Shown piece after piece: positions 16,689-24,533 of a stretch of 64,000 nt of DNA. The notes under the pieces are model-generated. The model saw nothing but the letters and a program-made list of their open reading frames with translations. It searched no databases and was not told the origin of the DNA. The stretch is from an uncultured Alphaproteobacteria bacterium (GTDB lineage Bacteria; Pseudomonadota; Alphaproteobacteria; Micropepsales; Micropepsaceae), in the NCBI GenBank assembly GCA_937865685.1, contig CALMGU010000077.1:1-64000 (forward strand). The letters are read 5' to 3'. The position numbers and the translations under genes are program-made. The number at the start of each line of letters is the position of its first letter. Within the stretch, counting starts at the first letter, position 1.

Positions 16689-17192
16689 TTAGAGCGTCAG
16701 TTCGTAATGGACTTCGTCTTCGACGGTCCCGTCCGGCCATGTGAAGGGTTCTGACCCCCTCTTGACGAAGCCGTGACGCTGGTTCGCCCGGCGCGAGGCT
16801 TCGTTCGATGCGCGATGGGAGACACGCACGGCGCGGAAGCGGCGGCAGCTGCGGATCCAGGCCAGCCGCGCGTCATATAATGTGTTCGACAGGCCGCGCC
16901 CCCGGTAATCCGGCTCGATATAGGACATGGCGAGGAGCGCGGTTTGGCCGGTGGGATCGCCGCGCCAGGTGAAGGCGGCGGTGATGCCGATGAGTTTTTC
17001 TCCATCGAACAGCCCGAAAATCTGATGCGTGGGGGCGGAAATCTCCGCCCGCCAGGTGCCTTCCGTCCAGGCGGCGCATGCATCATGGGAGAGGGCAAAG
17101 GCATGCGGCGCAGACCGGAGCGCATGCAGGCGAAAATCCCGCAGCATCCGCCATTCGGCGGGATCAAGCGCGCGGATGGAAATGTCGTTCAA
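16689..17192 (-). CDS. GNAT N-acetyltransferase
   Basis: About 167 residues if started at the TTG at 17192; a much longer frame continues upstream but overlaps the divergent PadR promoter and gene and cannot be real. The GNAT core is clear: ISIRALDPAEWRMLRDFRLHAL, then ALLAMSYIEPDYRGRGLSNTLYDARLAW (the acetyl-CoA loop RGRGLS) and VSHRASNEASRRANQRHGFVKRG. The substrate is not evident; the family includes antibiotic and small-amine acetylases. The start codon is the weak point of the call. Confidence 0.75.
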   Translation of the reverse strand: MNDISIRALDPAEWRMLRDFRLHALRSAPHAFALSHDACAAWTEGTWRAEISAPTHQIFGLFDGEKLIGITAAFTWRGDPTGQTALLAMSYIEPDYRGRGLSNTLYDARLAWIRSCRRFRAVRVSHRASNEASRRANQRHGFVKRGSEPFTWPDGTVEDEVHYELTL

Positions 17193-17276
17193 GGGCGTAT
17201 CCGAAGCATGGCGAAGGAGGAAGCGTAGCGCCTCGAGCGTCCCGCCGCAAAAGCCGGGAAGGCGGCTTGACAGCAA

Positions 17277-17297
17277 ATACCTCTTGCAACAAGGTAT
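17277..17297. promoter_or_regulatory. Palindromic operator, probably for PadR
   Basis: ATACCTCTTGCAACAAGGTAT is a near-perfect 21-bp palindrome, directly followed by TATATGCC. TTGACA lies just upstream at 17267-17272. It sits 22 bases before the PadR start and between the divergent GNAT and PadR genes, as expected for PadR self-repression. PadR sites are commonly such ATAC...GTAT palindromes. Confidence 0.6.
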
Positions 17298-17318
17298 ATA
17301 TGCCTCAAGCGACGATGT

Positions 17319-17669
17319 ATGTACATGGCCAATCCCAGCTTCATGAATGGCGTGCCAGAGCTTCTGATCCTGCGCACCCTCGATACCGGCGAGATGTATG
17401 GCTATGAGCTGGTGCAGGCCATTCGCGCGCGCACCAATCAGGCGATCAGGCTGGGCGAAGGCGTGGTCTATCCGGCGCTGCACGCGCTGGAGCGCGAGGG
17501 CATGCTCAAATCGCGCCGCAAGCTGGTGAACGGGCGCACCCGCGTCTATTACGCCTTGACGCGCAAAGGCGAAAAGCATCTGGCCGGCTTGGTCCGGCAC
17601 TGGCAGCACATCACGGACGCCATCGGCCTTGCCATAGGAGGAACAGCCCATGCCGCAGCCATGCTTTGA
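17319..17669 (+). CDS. PadR-family transcriptional regulator
   Basis: 116 residues (an alternative ATG is at 17325). Winged helix of the PadR family: FMNGVPELLILRTLDTGEMYGYELVQAI, then GEGVVYPALHALEREGMLKSRR and the wing NGRTRVYYALTRKGEKHL. The YGYEL...YPALHALEREG pattern is diagnostic. Its last 20 bases overlap the start of the next gene, so the two are translationally coupled; such pairs usually act as repressor plus membrane partner. The palindrome at 17277-17297 is its likely site. Confidence 0.92.
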   Translation: MYMANPSFMNGVPELLILRTLDTGEMYGYELVQAIRARTNQAIRLGEGVVYPALHALEREGMLKSRRKLVNGRTRVYYALTRKGEKHLAGLVRHWQHITDAIGLAIGGTAHAAAML

Positions 17670-18417
17670 TCGCTTGTCCGAGCGTTTGCTCCGTGCCGGA
17701 ATCGCGCCACGCCATGTCCGCCGCTATGTGCGCGAACTCTCCGATCATTTCGACGATCTGGTGCGGGAAGAGAAGGAGGTTGGCGCCGCGCGTGAACTGG
17801 CCGAGACGCGGGCCTTGTCACGGCTGGGGCGTGAAGACGATCTGGCGGACGCCATGCTGTCGCGGCCGGAGCTGAAGTCGCTCACCTCGCGCTTTCCCTG
17901 GGCGGTGTTCGGGCTGGGGCCTGTCGCGCTGCTGGCTTTGAGCGTAGTCGGCGGAATTTTCCTGGAAATCTGGATCATCAATCACACGAGTTTTGTGTGG
18001 GCGTGGTTTCACATGCAGCCATCGCCCGCCTCCGCCCGGATCGCCACCAGGGTTTATACGGCTTATAATACGCTGGTGGTTTTCGGCGGGCCGCTTCTGT
18101 TCGCCTGGCTTCTGCATTGGATCGGCGCGCGGCAGCGGATGCCCAGCGGCTGGATCATTGCCGGGGTCGCCACCGTCTGCGTCCTTGGCGGATTCCAGAA
18201 TCTGATCTTTTACGACACGGGCTGCCGGGGCTGCGGACATCTTCTGATGCAGTCGGCATTCCTTCCGCCTTTCCCGCATTTCGCGGAAGGCGTGGCCCGG
18301 GCGGCGATGAACCTGGCGATTGTTGGCGGTCTCTGGTGGCTGACAGTTCGCAAGAGGACGCTCCATGCCATGGCGCTTTCGCATTCCGATCCTCACCCTT
18401 CGGCCAGCTCAGGGTGA
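17650..18417 (+). CDS. PadR-associated HAAS-domain membrane protein
   Basis: 255 residues, started by ATG at 17650 after AGGAGGAAC. The soluble N-terminal domain (FDRLSERLLRAGIAPRHVRRYVRELSDHFDDLVREE) is a HAAS (DUF1700/permease-prefix) domain that commonly accompanies PadR regulators. About five transmembrane segments follow, with a CRGCGH pair of cysteines in a loop. The end is odd: codons after MALSH run into a gene-end hairpin repeat, which encodes SDPHPSASSG and supplies the stop, so the natural C-terminus has been replaced. Confidence 0.82.
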   Translation: MPQPCFDRLSERLLRAGIAPRHVRRYVRELSDHFDDLVREEKEVGAARELAETRALSRLGREDDLADAMLSRPELKSLTSRFPWAVFGLGPVALLALSVVGGIFLEIWIINHTSFVWAWFHMQPSPASARIATRVYTAYNTLVVFGGPLLFAWLLHWIGARQRMPSGWIIAGVATVCVLGGFQNLIFYDTGCRGCGHLLMQSAFLPPFPHFAEGVARAAMNLAIVGGLWWLTVRKRTLHAMALSHSDPHPSASSG

Positions 18418-18460
18418 GGGGTGCTCGAATTCCTCATGCTGAGCTTTTCGAAGCATGAGG
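18391..18460. repeat. Two gene-end hairpin repeats, one overlapping a gene end
   Basis: 18391-18419 is CCTCACCCTTCGGCCAGCTC with its closing arm AGGGTGAGG; it contains the stop of the preceding gene. 18432-18460 is CCTCATGCT / AGCATGAGG around GAGCTTTTCGA. A reading frame on the minus strand across this repeat gives the well-known false MLRKAQHE peptide. Confidence 0.75.
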
Positions 18461-18788
18461 GCATATTTTGCACGACAGAGCGATGATGAAGATTTCCAGA
18501 AGCCGCGGCGGCGTGGAACGGCCATTGAACAGTGACGGCAAAGTACAACGCCGTTCGTTTCGCTTGATGTAACGCCATATTCGCGGCTGCCATTGGTCGA
18601 ACCGGGTTTGCGGTTCGTCGGCGGGAACGCCGGTTGGTGGAAAGTCCGGCGGCGCCGGTCGAAGGCGCGGCGACTTGGATTCACGCGATGCCTAGTGTGA
18701 CCCCGTCAAACGCGTGTGAGCCCATCAAAACGGACACACAAGGCTGCCACACCGTTCATGCCCCGCTTTGTTATCGAAGGAGACCCCC
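18461..18788. other. Intergenic region, about 330 bases
   Basis: I see no gene. It should hold the promoter of the UrcA-like gene, whose ribosome site AAGGAG lies at about 18777-18782. Short frames crossing it on both strands lack ribosome sites and read like noise. Confidence 0.45.
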
Positions 18789-19133
18789 ATGTTCCTCCGT
18801 CATCATAATTTCAAGATTGCCGCTTCCGCCGCCCTGATGCTGACCGTCGGCACCGGCTTTGCGTCGGCGCAGACCCGCAGCATCGGCGTCGATGCCAGCG
18901 ATCTGGACCTGGCCAGCAATGCCGGACGCGCCGTGCTGGAGCAGCGCGTCGACCATGCGGTCGACAATATCTGTGGCTCGTCCCATGCGCGCTCCACCTG
19001 GGAACAGGTGAATTACGCGGCCTGCAGCAAGGCGGCCCGCGCCGATGTGCGATCCAAGGTCGATACCATGGTCGCGGCGGCCGAGAGTGCCCGCAGGATG
19101 GCCGGCACCCGCGCCACCACGCCTTCGATGTGA
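18789..19133 (+). CDS. UrcA-family exported protein
   Basis: 114 residues from the ATG at 18789 with AAGGAG in front. A Sec leader ending FASA-Q precedes TRSIGVDASDLDLASNAGRAVLEQRVDHAVDNICG, matching the UrcA pattern: a DLDL motif, GxxxLxxRV, an AxxxIC cysteine, then a second cysteine in AACSKAARADV. UrcA proteins are small periplasmic proteins of unknown function common in alphaproteobacteria, especially Sphingomonadales and Caulobacterales. It converges on the LytR-type regulator with only two bases between the stops. Confidence 0.8.
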   Translation: MFLRHHNFKIAASAALMLTVGTGFASAQTRSIGVDASDLDLASNAGRAVLEQRVDHAVDNICGSSHARSTWEQVNYAACSKAARADVRSKVDTMVAAAESARRMAGTRATTPSM

Positions 19134-19135
19134 CG

Positions 19136-19876
19136 CTAGGCTTTGCCCCGCGCCGCCATGGCGCGGGCATTGCTGAGATAGGTACGCCCCACGCGCAGCC
19201 AGCGCCCGTCCCGCAGCTGCGCTTCCCAGGTGCCCGCGCCATTGTGGCGGAATCCCGCGATGCGGTCGCGGCGCACCAGGGTGGAGCGGTGCAGCCGCAC
19301 GAACAGGGCCGGATCGAGCTGGCGCTCCAGCCCGGTGATGGTTTCGTGCAGGAGGAAAGAACGGGGACCGACATGCAGGCGCATGTAGTCGCGCTCCGCC
19401 TCCACAAGATCGATGTCGCCCGCCGCGATGCGCACGATGCCGCTTCTATGCGGCACCCAGAATTCGCGGGTCCAGGGTGACGGCGGCGCGATGGGCGCGG
19501 CTTCGCCGATCCGGTCGCGGATGCGGGCCACGGCGCGCTCCAGCCGCTCGGCCTCCACGGGCTTGAGCAGGTAATCCACCGCCGCGACATCGAACGCCGC
19601 CACCGCGAACTGGTCGAAGGCGGTGACGAAGATCAATGCCGGGCGTTCGGGCCGGCCTGTCAGCGCCTGGGCCACCGCCATGCCGTCCATGCCCGGCATC
19701 TGGATATCCAGGAGCAGCAGATCGGGTTTAAGGCTTTCGATCAGGCGCAGCGCGCCCGCGCCGTCGGCGGCGGTGCCCACCAATGTCAGGCCCGGAATGC
19801 GGGCGCATAGAATCTGCAGCCGCTCCACCGCCAGCGGCTCGTCATCGACAATCAAGGTACGCAGCGCCTCAGGCAT
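19136..19876 (-). CDS. LytR/AlgR-family response regulator (receiver plus LytTR)
   Basis: 246 residues. A receiver domain starts LRTLIVDDEPLAVERLQ, has the phospho-Asp in LLLLDIQMPGMDG (D57), the switch T/S in IFVTAFDQFAVAAF, and Lys in DYLLKPV. After a Pro-rich linker, residues about 140-246 form a LytTR DNA-binding domain (VEAERDYMRLHVGPRSFLLHET, LDPALFVRLHRSTLVRRDRI). The gene starts inside the end of the kinase gene (8-base overlap), so they form a two-component operon. Confidence 0.93.
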   Translation of the reverse strand: MPEALRTLIVDDEPLAVERLQILCARIPGLTLVGTAADGAGALRLIESLKPDLLLLDIQMPGMDGMAVAQALTGRPERPALIFVTAFDQFAVAAFDVAAVDYLLKPVEAERLERAVARIRDRIGEAAPIAPPSPWTREFWVPHRSGIVRIAAGDIDLVEAERDYMRLHVGPRSFLLHETITGLERQLDPALFVRLHRSTLVRRDRIAGFRHNGAGTWEAQLRDGRWLRVGRTYLSNARAMAARGKA

Positions 19877-20987
19877 CGCGCATCAAGGGCATGGTGAGAT
19901 CGACGCGGAAGCCGCCGCCATCGCGCAAGCCGTGGCGCGAATGGGCGGCGCCGTCGAAGCGGGCGGCAAGGCGGCCTTCCACATTGCTCAGTCCCACCCC
20001 GCCGCCATGCTGAATGAAGCCGCCGCCATCCGCGTCGTCTTCCACGCTCAGATGCACCGAATCCCCGATCGCCCGCGCCCGGATGGTGATGGTGACGGGG
20101 CGCGAGGAATGAGCCACGCCATGCTTGATGGCGTTCTCGATCAAGGGCTGCAGGATCAGGCCGGGCACGCGCACATCCTCCAGCTCCTCGGGCACGTCGA
20201 TCACCACCGACAGGCGCTCGGGAAAGCGGATGCGCTCGATCTCCAGATAGAGGCGCTGCATGTCGATTTCATCGGACAGCGCCACATCCGCCGCCGGATC
20301 GTTGGTCAGGCTGGTGCGGAAAAACGTGGCGAGATTGGTGATCATGCGCTCCGCCTCCTCGGTGCGGTGGCGCAGGACCAGGGCCGACAGCGAGTTGAGG
20401 GTGTTGAAGAGGAAATGAGGATTGATCTGATAGCGCAGGGCGCGCAGCTGGGCTGCTTGCGCCTGCGCCCGGTAGGCGGCGGCGCTGCGTTCGGCGTGGC
20501 CCACCTTGGCGGCATAGGACAGCGCCACATAGAGCACGGCCCAGGCGGCGATGAAGAAATACCAGCTGACGGCGGAATCGGTGATCACTTCCAGTATGCT
20601 CTCGTGCTTGGCCTGCATCGTCGCCATTTCGTGCATCATCGAGCCGGCCGGCGCGATCAGATAGAAGGCCGCGAAATTGACAAAGGCATAGGCGAGAGAG
20701 GCTGGGACCGACACCAGAAAGGCCGCGGCCAGAAGCGCGCGCATCGAGCGGCCTTCCAGACTGCGCAGCACCCCATACATGACGAGAGAGAGGATGATGC
20801 CCACCAGCGCCACGCCCGCGCGCCGGCCCATCATCTCGTACTGGTTGCCGTCGCCCGTGATGGCCATGCGGGCCGTGTTGAGGACGAAATAGAAGGCCCA
20901 GAAGCCCACCAGCGACCATAGCGCCACCCGCCGGTCGACATGGGGTGTCGCCGGGATCGCGGCCAACTTCGCTGTCGTGCCGATCAT
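19869..20987 (-). CDS. LytS-type sensor histidine kinase (His_kinase PF06580)
   Basis: 372 residues. Four or more membrane helices occupy the first 160 residues (WSLVGFWAFYFVLNTARMAI and others) with no separate sensor domain. The kinase core has RYQINPHFLFNTLNSLSALV with the phospho-acceptor His, then a short ATPase domain with LILQPLIENAIKHGV and the G box GGGVGLSNVEGRL. This is the LytS/YehU family that pairs with LytTR regulators; the partner is the gene immediately downstream, overlapping by eight bases. The signal is not apparent. Confidence 0.92.
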   Translation of the reverse strand: MIGTTAKLAAIPATPHVDRRVALWSLVGFWAFYFVLNTARMAITGDGNQYEMMGRRAGVALVGIILSLVMYGVLRSLEGRSMRALLAAAFLVSVPASLAYAFVNFAAFYLIAPAGSMMHEMATMQAKHESILEVITDSAVSWYFFIAAWAVLYVALSYAAKVGHAERSAAAYRAQAQAAQLRALRYQINPHFLFNTLNSLSALVLRHRTEEAERMITNLATFFRTSLTNDPAADVALSDEIDMQRLYLEIERIRFPERLSVVIDVPEELEDVRVPGLILQPLIENAIKHGVAHSSRPVTITIRARAIGDSVHLSVEDDADGGGFIQHGGGVGLSNVEGRLAARFDGAAHSRHGLRDGGGFRVDLTMPLMRDA

Positions 20988-21200
20988 GGTTGAAAATAGC
21001 GCATCCGATGCCGTGGCGGGTCAAGCCCGGCCGACGCTTGTCGAAGACGGACGGCGCTTGGTCGAAGCGGGGCGGCGGAACTTCTTGGCTGATTTTGGCG
21101 CGGCGGGCGGGCGGATCGCGCCCAAGGCGGCGGCCGGCGCAAATTGGCGAAGGCGGCGAGAGGATCGGCAAAGAACATCACCCGAAGTGGGAAACCACCG
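20988..21200. other. Intergenic region with nothing recognised
   Basis: This stretch carries the promoter side of the LytS/LytR operon. Frames on both strands lack ribosome sites and domain sense. The last 90 bases of the gap look like a gene remnant and are listed separately. Confidence 0.4.
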
Positions 21201-21290
21201 CATCGAATTGTTCTGGATGACGTCGCAATCGGCGCGGGCGCCACGGCCTTCATGGATCTGGCGGGGCTGGCAACACGCCTATGGCGCTAG
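21201..21290 (+). pseudogene. Possible remnant of a DUF2938-type membrane protein gene
   Basis: In one plus-strand frame the bases from 21201 encode HRIVLDDVAIGAGATAFMDL followed by AGLATRLWR and TAG at 21288. The VAIGxGATAFMDLxxL phrase is the typical first transmembrane segment of DUF2938 proteins, which are normally about 160 residues long. No start codon lies in the right place and the rest is missing, so this is probably a degraded 5' end. The family match is from memory. Confidence 0.35.
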
Positions 21291-21925
21291 CCGCGCTTGG
21301 GTTTTTTCACGGCGCGCAGCTTGCCGCTGAAACCGCCGCCGCAATAGAAGCGGTCGCCGCCGGCTTCCAGGCCCGATACGCCGGCACCCGGCGGCATCTC
21401 CAGGCACTCCAGCACGTCGCCGGTTTTGGCGTCGACATGACGGATTTCGCTTTCATCGCCTTCCCAGGTCGCATGCCACAACTCGCCGTCGGTCCAGGTC
21501 ACGCCGGTGACGAAGCGGTTGGATTCGATGGTGCGCAGGATCTTGCCGGTGTCGGGATCGATCTGGTGAATCTTGCGCGCGCGGTGCTGGCCGACCCAGA
21601 GCGTGCCCTCGGCCCAGGCGAGGCCGGCGCCGCCGCCATGGGGCGCGGGAATGCTGGCCAGGACCTTGCCGGTCTTGGGATCGATCTTGTGAATCTGAGC
21701 TTCGGCGATCTGGAACAAATGCTTTCCGTCAAAGGCGGTGCCGGCATGGGCGGCGGCATCGATGGCGCGCACCATCTTGCCGCTTTTGGGATCCATCGCG
21801 TTGATCTTGTCGCCCGATGCGAACCAGACCTGGCCGCCATCATAAGTGACGCCATGCACGGCTTCGATGCCGGGAAAGGTGTATTCTGCGGTGATTTCGG
21901 CGGGCGATTTTTTCATGGGCTGCAT
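21287..21925 (-). CDS. Cytosolic beta-propeller protein (SMP-30/glutamine cyclotransferase-like repeats)
   Basis: 212 residues without a leader. Five or so short propeller repeats of the form INAMDPKSGKMVRAI, IHKIDPKTGKVLASI, IHQIDPDTGKILRTI and IRHVDAKTGDVLECL, each with a preceding LWxG or VWFAS strand. The IxxIDPxTGK pattern resembles glutaminyl cyclotransferase and YVTN-type propellers, but catalytic residues cannot be placed. It starts one base after the HTH regulator gene stops, so translation is coupled; the regulator may control it or they may sense the same ligand. Confidence 0.72.
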   Translation of the reverse strand: MQPMKKSPAEITAEYTFPGIEAVHGVTYDGGQVWFASGDKINAMDPKSGKMVRAIDAAAHAGTAFDGKHLFQIAEAQIHKIDPKTGKVLASIPAPHGGGAGLAWAEGTLWVGQHRARKIHQIDPDTGKILRTIESNRFVTGVTWTDGELWHATWEGDESEIRHVDAKTGDVLECLEMPPGAGVSGLEAGGDRFYCGGGFSGKLRAVKKPKRG

Positions 21926-21926
21926 C

Positions 21927-23147
21927 CTATCCCATGGGCGGCGACACGGAGAGTAACAAGTTCGTCGGGAAACCGGGGAGCGGCGGGCTCATCCAGCGAC
22001 GGGCACGGCCTTTGCCGATGGCTTGAATTTTCCCGGCTGCCGCCAGCGCGTCGAGCGAACGTTGCACCGTGCGCTGGCTGGCGCCCAAGGCCAGCGCCAG
22101 GGCGGAGCTGGACCAGGATTCGCCATCGGCCAGAAAGGCCAGCAGGGCGCCATGTGTTTCCTCCGCAGGCGGGGCCAGCACCACGATTTTCTTGGCCCCG
22201 CGCGGAGTGAGAACGAAGCCGTCTTCCGTGGCGCGGATATCGGCCAGGGGCGCGAGCTTGGCGCGCAACCGCCCGATCTCCACCCGCAGGCGCGCGCGAT
22301 GCGATTCATCGGCATGCCGGGCGCCAAAAGCGCGCGCCAGCAATGTGCCGCGCGGCGCGCCGCCGGGCCAGGCTTCGGCCAGGGCGCGGGAAAGGGCGAA
22401 GAGCACCGGCCGTTTGGCCAAAGGCACGATCATGTTGCCGCGGCGCACGAGATTGCGGCAGGCGTCGATCACCAGGGCTTTGGACGCCAAGAGGGCCTCG
22501 ATCTCCTCCAGCAACAGAAGCCGCGTCTTGCCGCTCGCGATGGCGCGGGCAGATGGCGTGTTGAGGGCTCGGGCCATGGTGTCGATCTCGGCCATCAGTG
22601 CGGGAATGCGGGCCTTGATCGCGGCCTTGCGGGCATTGTCGAGCGCGGTGTGCGCGGGCCCGGTGTGAAGCCGGTGCATGGCGATGCCCGCCGCCACCAT
22701 TTCAAACGCGGCGCGCGAAGCGGGCGACAGATGCGCGGGATCGAGCCCTTTCAGCCTGCGCGTCGCATCGTCCAGCTGCCCGATCAGAAGCGAATGGCGC
22801 GCCGCCAGATAACGCGCATGGGCCGCGTTCGCCAGGTCGCCATGGCGTTCCAGGATCCTGCGCGCCGCATCCAAAGCCTTGGCGGGCCAGGCAAGGTCGC
22901 GCGAGACCAGCGCGATTTCCGCTTCCGCCACAATGCAGCGGGCGCGGGCCATCGGCTCCCTGGCGCCGAAGCCGCGCGCCGCGCGCTTGAGCAGGGCTTT
23001 GGCGCGCCCAAAATCGCCCAGCTGAGCCATGGCGATGCCGCGCAACGCCAGGGCGGACGGATCGCCCCGAAGCGCGACGCGATTGAGCGCGCCGAGCGGA
23101 TCGCCCGCCGCCAAAGCCCGTGCCGCCGCGGTGATCAGCGAGTCCAT
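21927..23147 (-). CDS. Large transcriptional regulator: helical-repeat body with C-terminal winged helix
   Basis: 406 residues. The first 240 are almost wholly helical, Ala/Leu/Arg-rich, with TPR-like pairs (DPSALALRGIAMAQLGDFGRAKALLKRA). A basic region with HRARLRVEIGRLRAKLAPLA leads to a central winged-helix-like stretch (ATEDGFVLTPRGAKKIVVLAPP), and the last 70 residues are a second helix-turn-helix, SWSSSALALALGASQRTVQR, with a Gly-Lys-Gly-Arg-Ala-Arg wing. It looks like a TPR-bearing regulator akin to SARP/BTAD types in reverse order. Target unknown; it is coupled to the propeller gene and divergent from the DUF899 pair. Confidence 0.7.
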   Translation of the reverse strand: MDSLITAAARALAAGDPLGALNRVALRGDPSALALRGIAMAQLGDFGRAKALLKRAARGFGAREPMARARCIVAEAEIALVSRDLAWPAKALDAARRILERHGDLANAAHARYLAARHSLLIGQLDDATRRLKGLDPAHLSPASRAAFEMVAAGIAMHRLHTGPAHTALDNARKAAIKARIPALMAEIDTMARALNTPSARAIASGKTRLLLLEEIEALLASKALVIDACRNLVRRGNMIVPLAKRPVLFALSRALAEAWPGGAPRGTLLARAFGARHADESHRARLRVEIGRLRAKLAPLADIRATEDGFVLTPRGAKKIVVLAPPAEETHGALLAFLADGESWSSSALALALGASQRTVQRSLDALAAAGKIQAIGKGRARRWMSPPLPGFPTNLLLSVSPPMG

Positions 23148-23276
23148 ATGTGTTCGATCTCGTTGCGGAAAGGGGAACTATCGGGAATCCCGCCACACTT
23201 GTCACTCCCCGCGTCTGTGAAACCGGGCCTAGTCTGCCCGCGAGTTGCCGCGGGCTTGGACAAAGGGAGTTGCAGG

Positions 23277-23489
23277 ATGAACAAAATCGTTTCGCAGGAA
23301 GACTGGCTGAAGGCGCGGGAAGATCTTCTGGTTGCCGAGACGGAAACCGTGCGCCAGCGCGACACCATGGCCGCCCGGCGCCGCCGCATGCCAGGGATGG
23401 CAGTGGAGGCGGCATATGCCTTTGAAGGCTTCAGGGGCAAGATGAGCCTGGGCGAAAAGGTCTTCCGCAAGGATGGCGGCAATGCGTGA
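23277..23489 (+). pseudogene. Truncated DUF899 gene, N-terminal part only
   Basis: 70 residues from ATG at 23277 after GGGAGTTGCAGG. SQEDWLKAREDLLVAETETV matches the start of the intact DUF899 protein encoded at 23747 (TREEWLKARLELLKAEKALT), and the likeness goes on through RRRRMPGMAVEAAYAFEGF. It ends where the thioredoxin-like domain should begin. Intact members are about 230-260 residues. It may be a decayed duplicate or a domain kept on its own; decay seems likelier. Confidence 0.6.
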
Positions 23490-23519
23490 CCTGATCCTGA
23501 AAGCCGGATTCGCGGCGTC

Positions 23520-23732
23520 ATTTCCCGATGCGTCCGCCTGCTGTGCCTGGCGGCGACACCGGTCTTTGCGGCGATGGCACTGGCGACGCGGGGGGATGAC
23601 ATGGCCGACATGCCGGGAATGACAAGCTCGCCGCTGAGCGGCATGGCGCTGATGTATCTGCTGATGGCGGTCTTTCACGCCACGCCCTGGCTGGGGTTGT
23701 TCGCGCGTTCGCGCAAAAAACATCAAATCTGA
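23520..23732 (+). CDS. Small membrane protein, start uncertain
   Basis: The frame encodes RCVRLLCLAATPVFAAMALA, a short acidic Met-rich stretch (GDDMADMPGMTSSPLSG), then a second helix MALMYLLMAVFHATPWLGLF and a basic tail. No ATG or GTG precedes the first helix in frame; the first ATG is at 23574, inside it. The frame is the same as that of the truncated DUF899 gene, separated by its TGA. So it is either started by a rare codon, has lost its start, or is the tail of a broken gene. I recall similar two-helix proteins beside DUF899 genes. Confidence 0.45.
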   Translation: MSRCVRLLCLAATPVFAAMALATRGDDMADMPGMTSSPLSGMALMYLLMAVFHATPWLGLFARSRKKHQI

Positions 23733-23746
23733 TTGAGGAGACGAAG

Positions 23747-24514
23747 ATGACCAAGCACAACACCGGAACCCGCGAGGAATGGCTGAAGGCGCGGCTGGAA
23801 TTGCTGAAGGCCGAAAAGGCGCTGACCCATCAGAGCGACGCGGTGGCCACGCAGCGGCGGGCCTTGCCCTGGGTGAAGATCGGCAAAGCGTATCGCTTCG
23901 AGAATGAACGGGGCGCCGTGGAGCTGAAGGACTTGTTCAAGGGCCGCTCGCAGCTGGTGGTCTATCACTTCATGTTTGGGCCGGATTATCAGGCGGGCTG
24001 CCCGTCCTGTTCGTCCATTGCCGATGGTTTCAACGGCATCTTCACCCATCTGGAGAATCACGATGTCGCCTTTTCGGCGGTGTCGCGGGCGCCTTATGCC
24101 AAGCTGGCGGCGTATCAGAAGCGCCTGGGCTGGACTTTTCCCTGGGCGTCATCTTATGGCGGCGATTTCAATTTCGATTTCAATGTCTCGCTCACCGAAG
24201 CGCAACAGGCCGGCGGGTTCGAATATAATTATCAACGCCGGGGCCATCCGGTGCAGCAGGTCGATGCGCCCGAGCCGGTGAAGAAGTTCGCGGCCGATTG
24301 CGGCACCGACGCGCCCACTTACACCCGCGATCTGCCGGGCATGAGCGCCTTCGCCATCCAGGACGGCGCGCTTTATCACACCTATTCCACCTATGCGCGG
24401 GGGCTGGACGCTCTGTGGGGCATGTATCCCTGGCTGGATCGCGCGCCCTTGGGCCGCAATGAAGGCAAGCCCTGGTGGAAGCGGCATGACGAGTATGGCA
24501 GCAGCGCGGCCTGA
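23747..24514 (+). CDS. DUF899 family thioredoxin-like protein
   Basis: 255 residues, ATG at 23747 with GAGGAG ahead. The N-terminal EEWLKARLELLKAEKALTHQ is followed by LPWVKIGKAYRFE and a thioredoxin-like core: LKDLFKGRSQLVVYHFMFGP, then AGCPSCSSIADGFNG with a CxxC pair, and HDVAFSAVSRAPYAKLAAYQ. The C-terminus (TYSTYARGLDALWGMYPWLD) is characteristic. DUF899 proteins are predicted peroxiredoxin-like or disulphide enzymes without a proven reaction. A truncated sister copy precedes it, and an NTF2-like gene follows by 19 bases. Confidence 0.88.
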   Translation: MTKHNTGTREEWLKARLELLKAEKALTHQSDAVATQRRALPWVKIGKAYRFENERGAVELKDLFKGRSQLVVYHFMFGPDYQAGCPSCSSIADGFNGIFTHLENHDVAFSAVSRAPYAKLAAYQKRLGWTFPWASSYGGDFNFDFNVSLTEAQQAGGFEYNYQRRGHPVQQVDAPEPVKKFAADCGTDAPTYTRDLPGMSAFAIQDGALYHTYSTYARGLDALWGMYPWLDRAPLGRNEGKPWWKRHDEYGSSAA

Positions 24515-24533
24515 CACAGAAGGAAATAGAACA

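Noticed and set aside
16689-17651. A 320-residue GNAT with a long N-terminal extension
   Set aside because: The extension overlaps the PadR gene and promoter on the other strand and has no domain sense; only the last 167 residues are a GNAT.
18409-18684. Minus-strand frame ending in MLRKAQHEEFEH
   Set aside because: The tail comes from the gene-end hairpin repeat; such MLRKAQHE peptides recur wherever that repeat is found and are not proteins.
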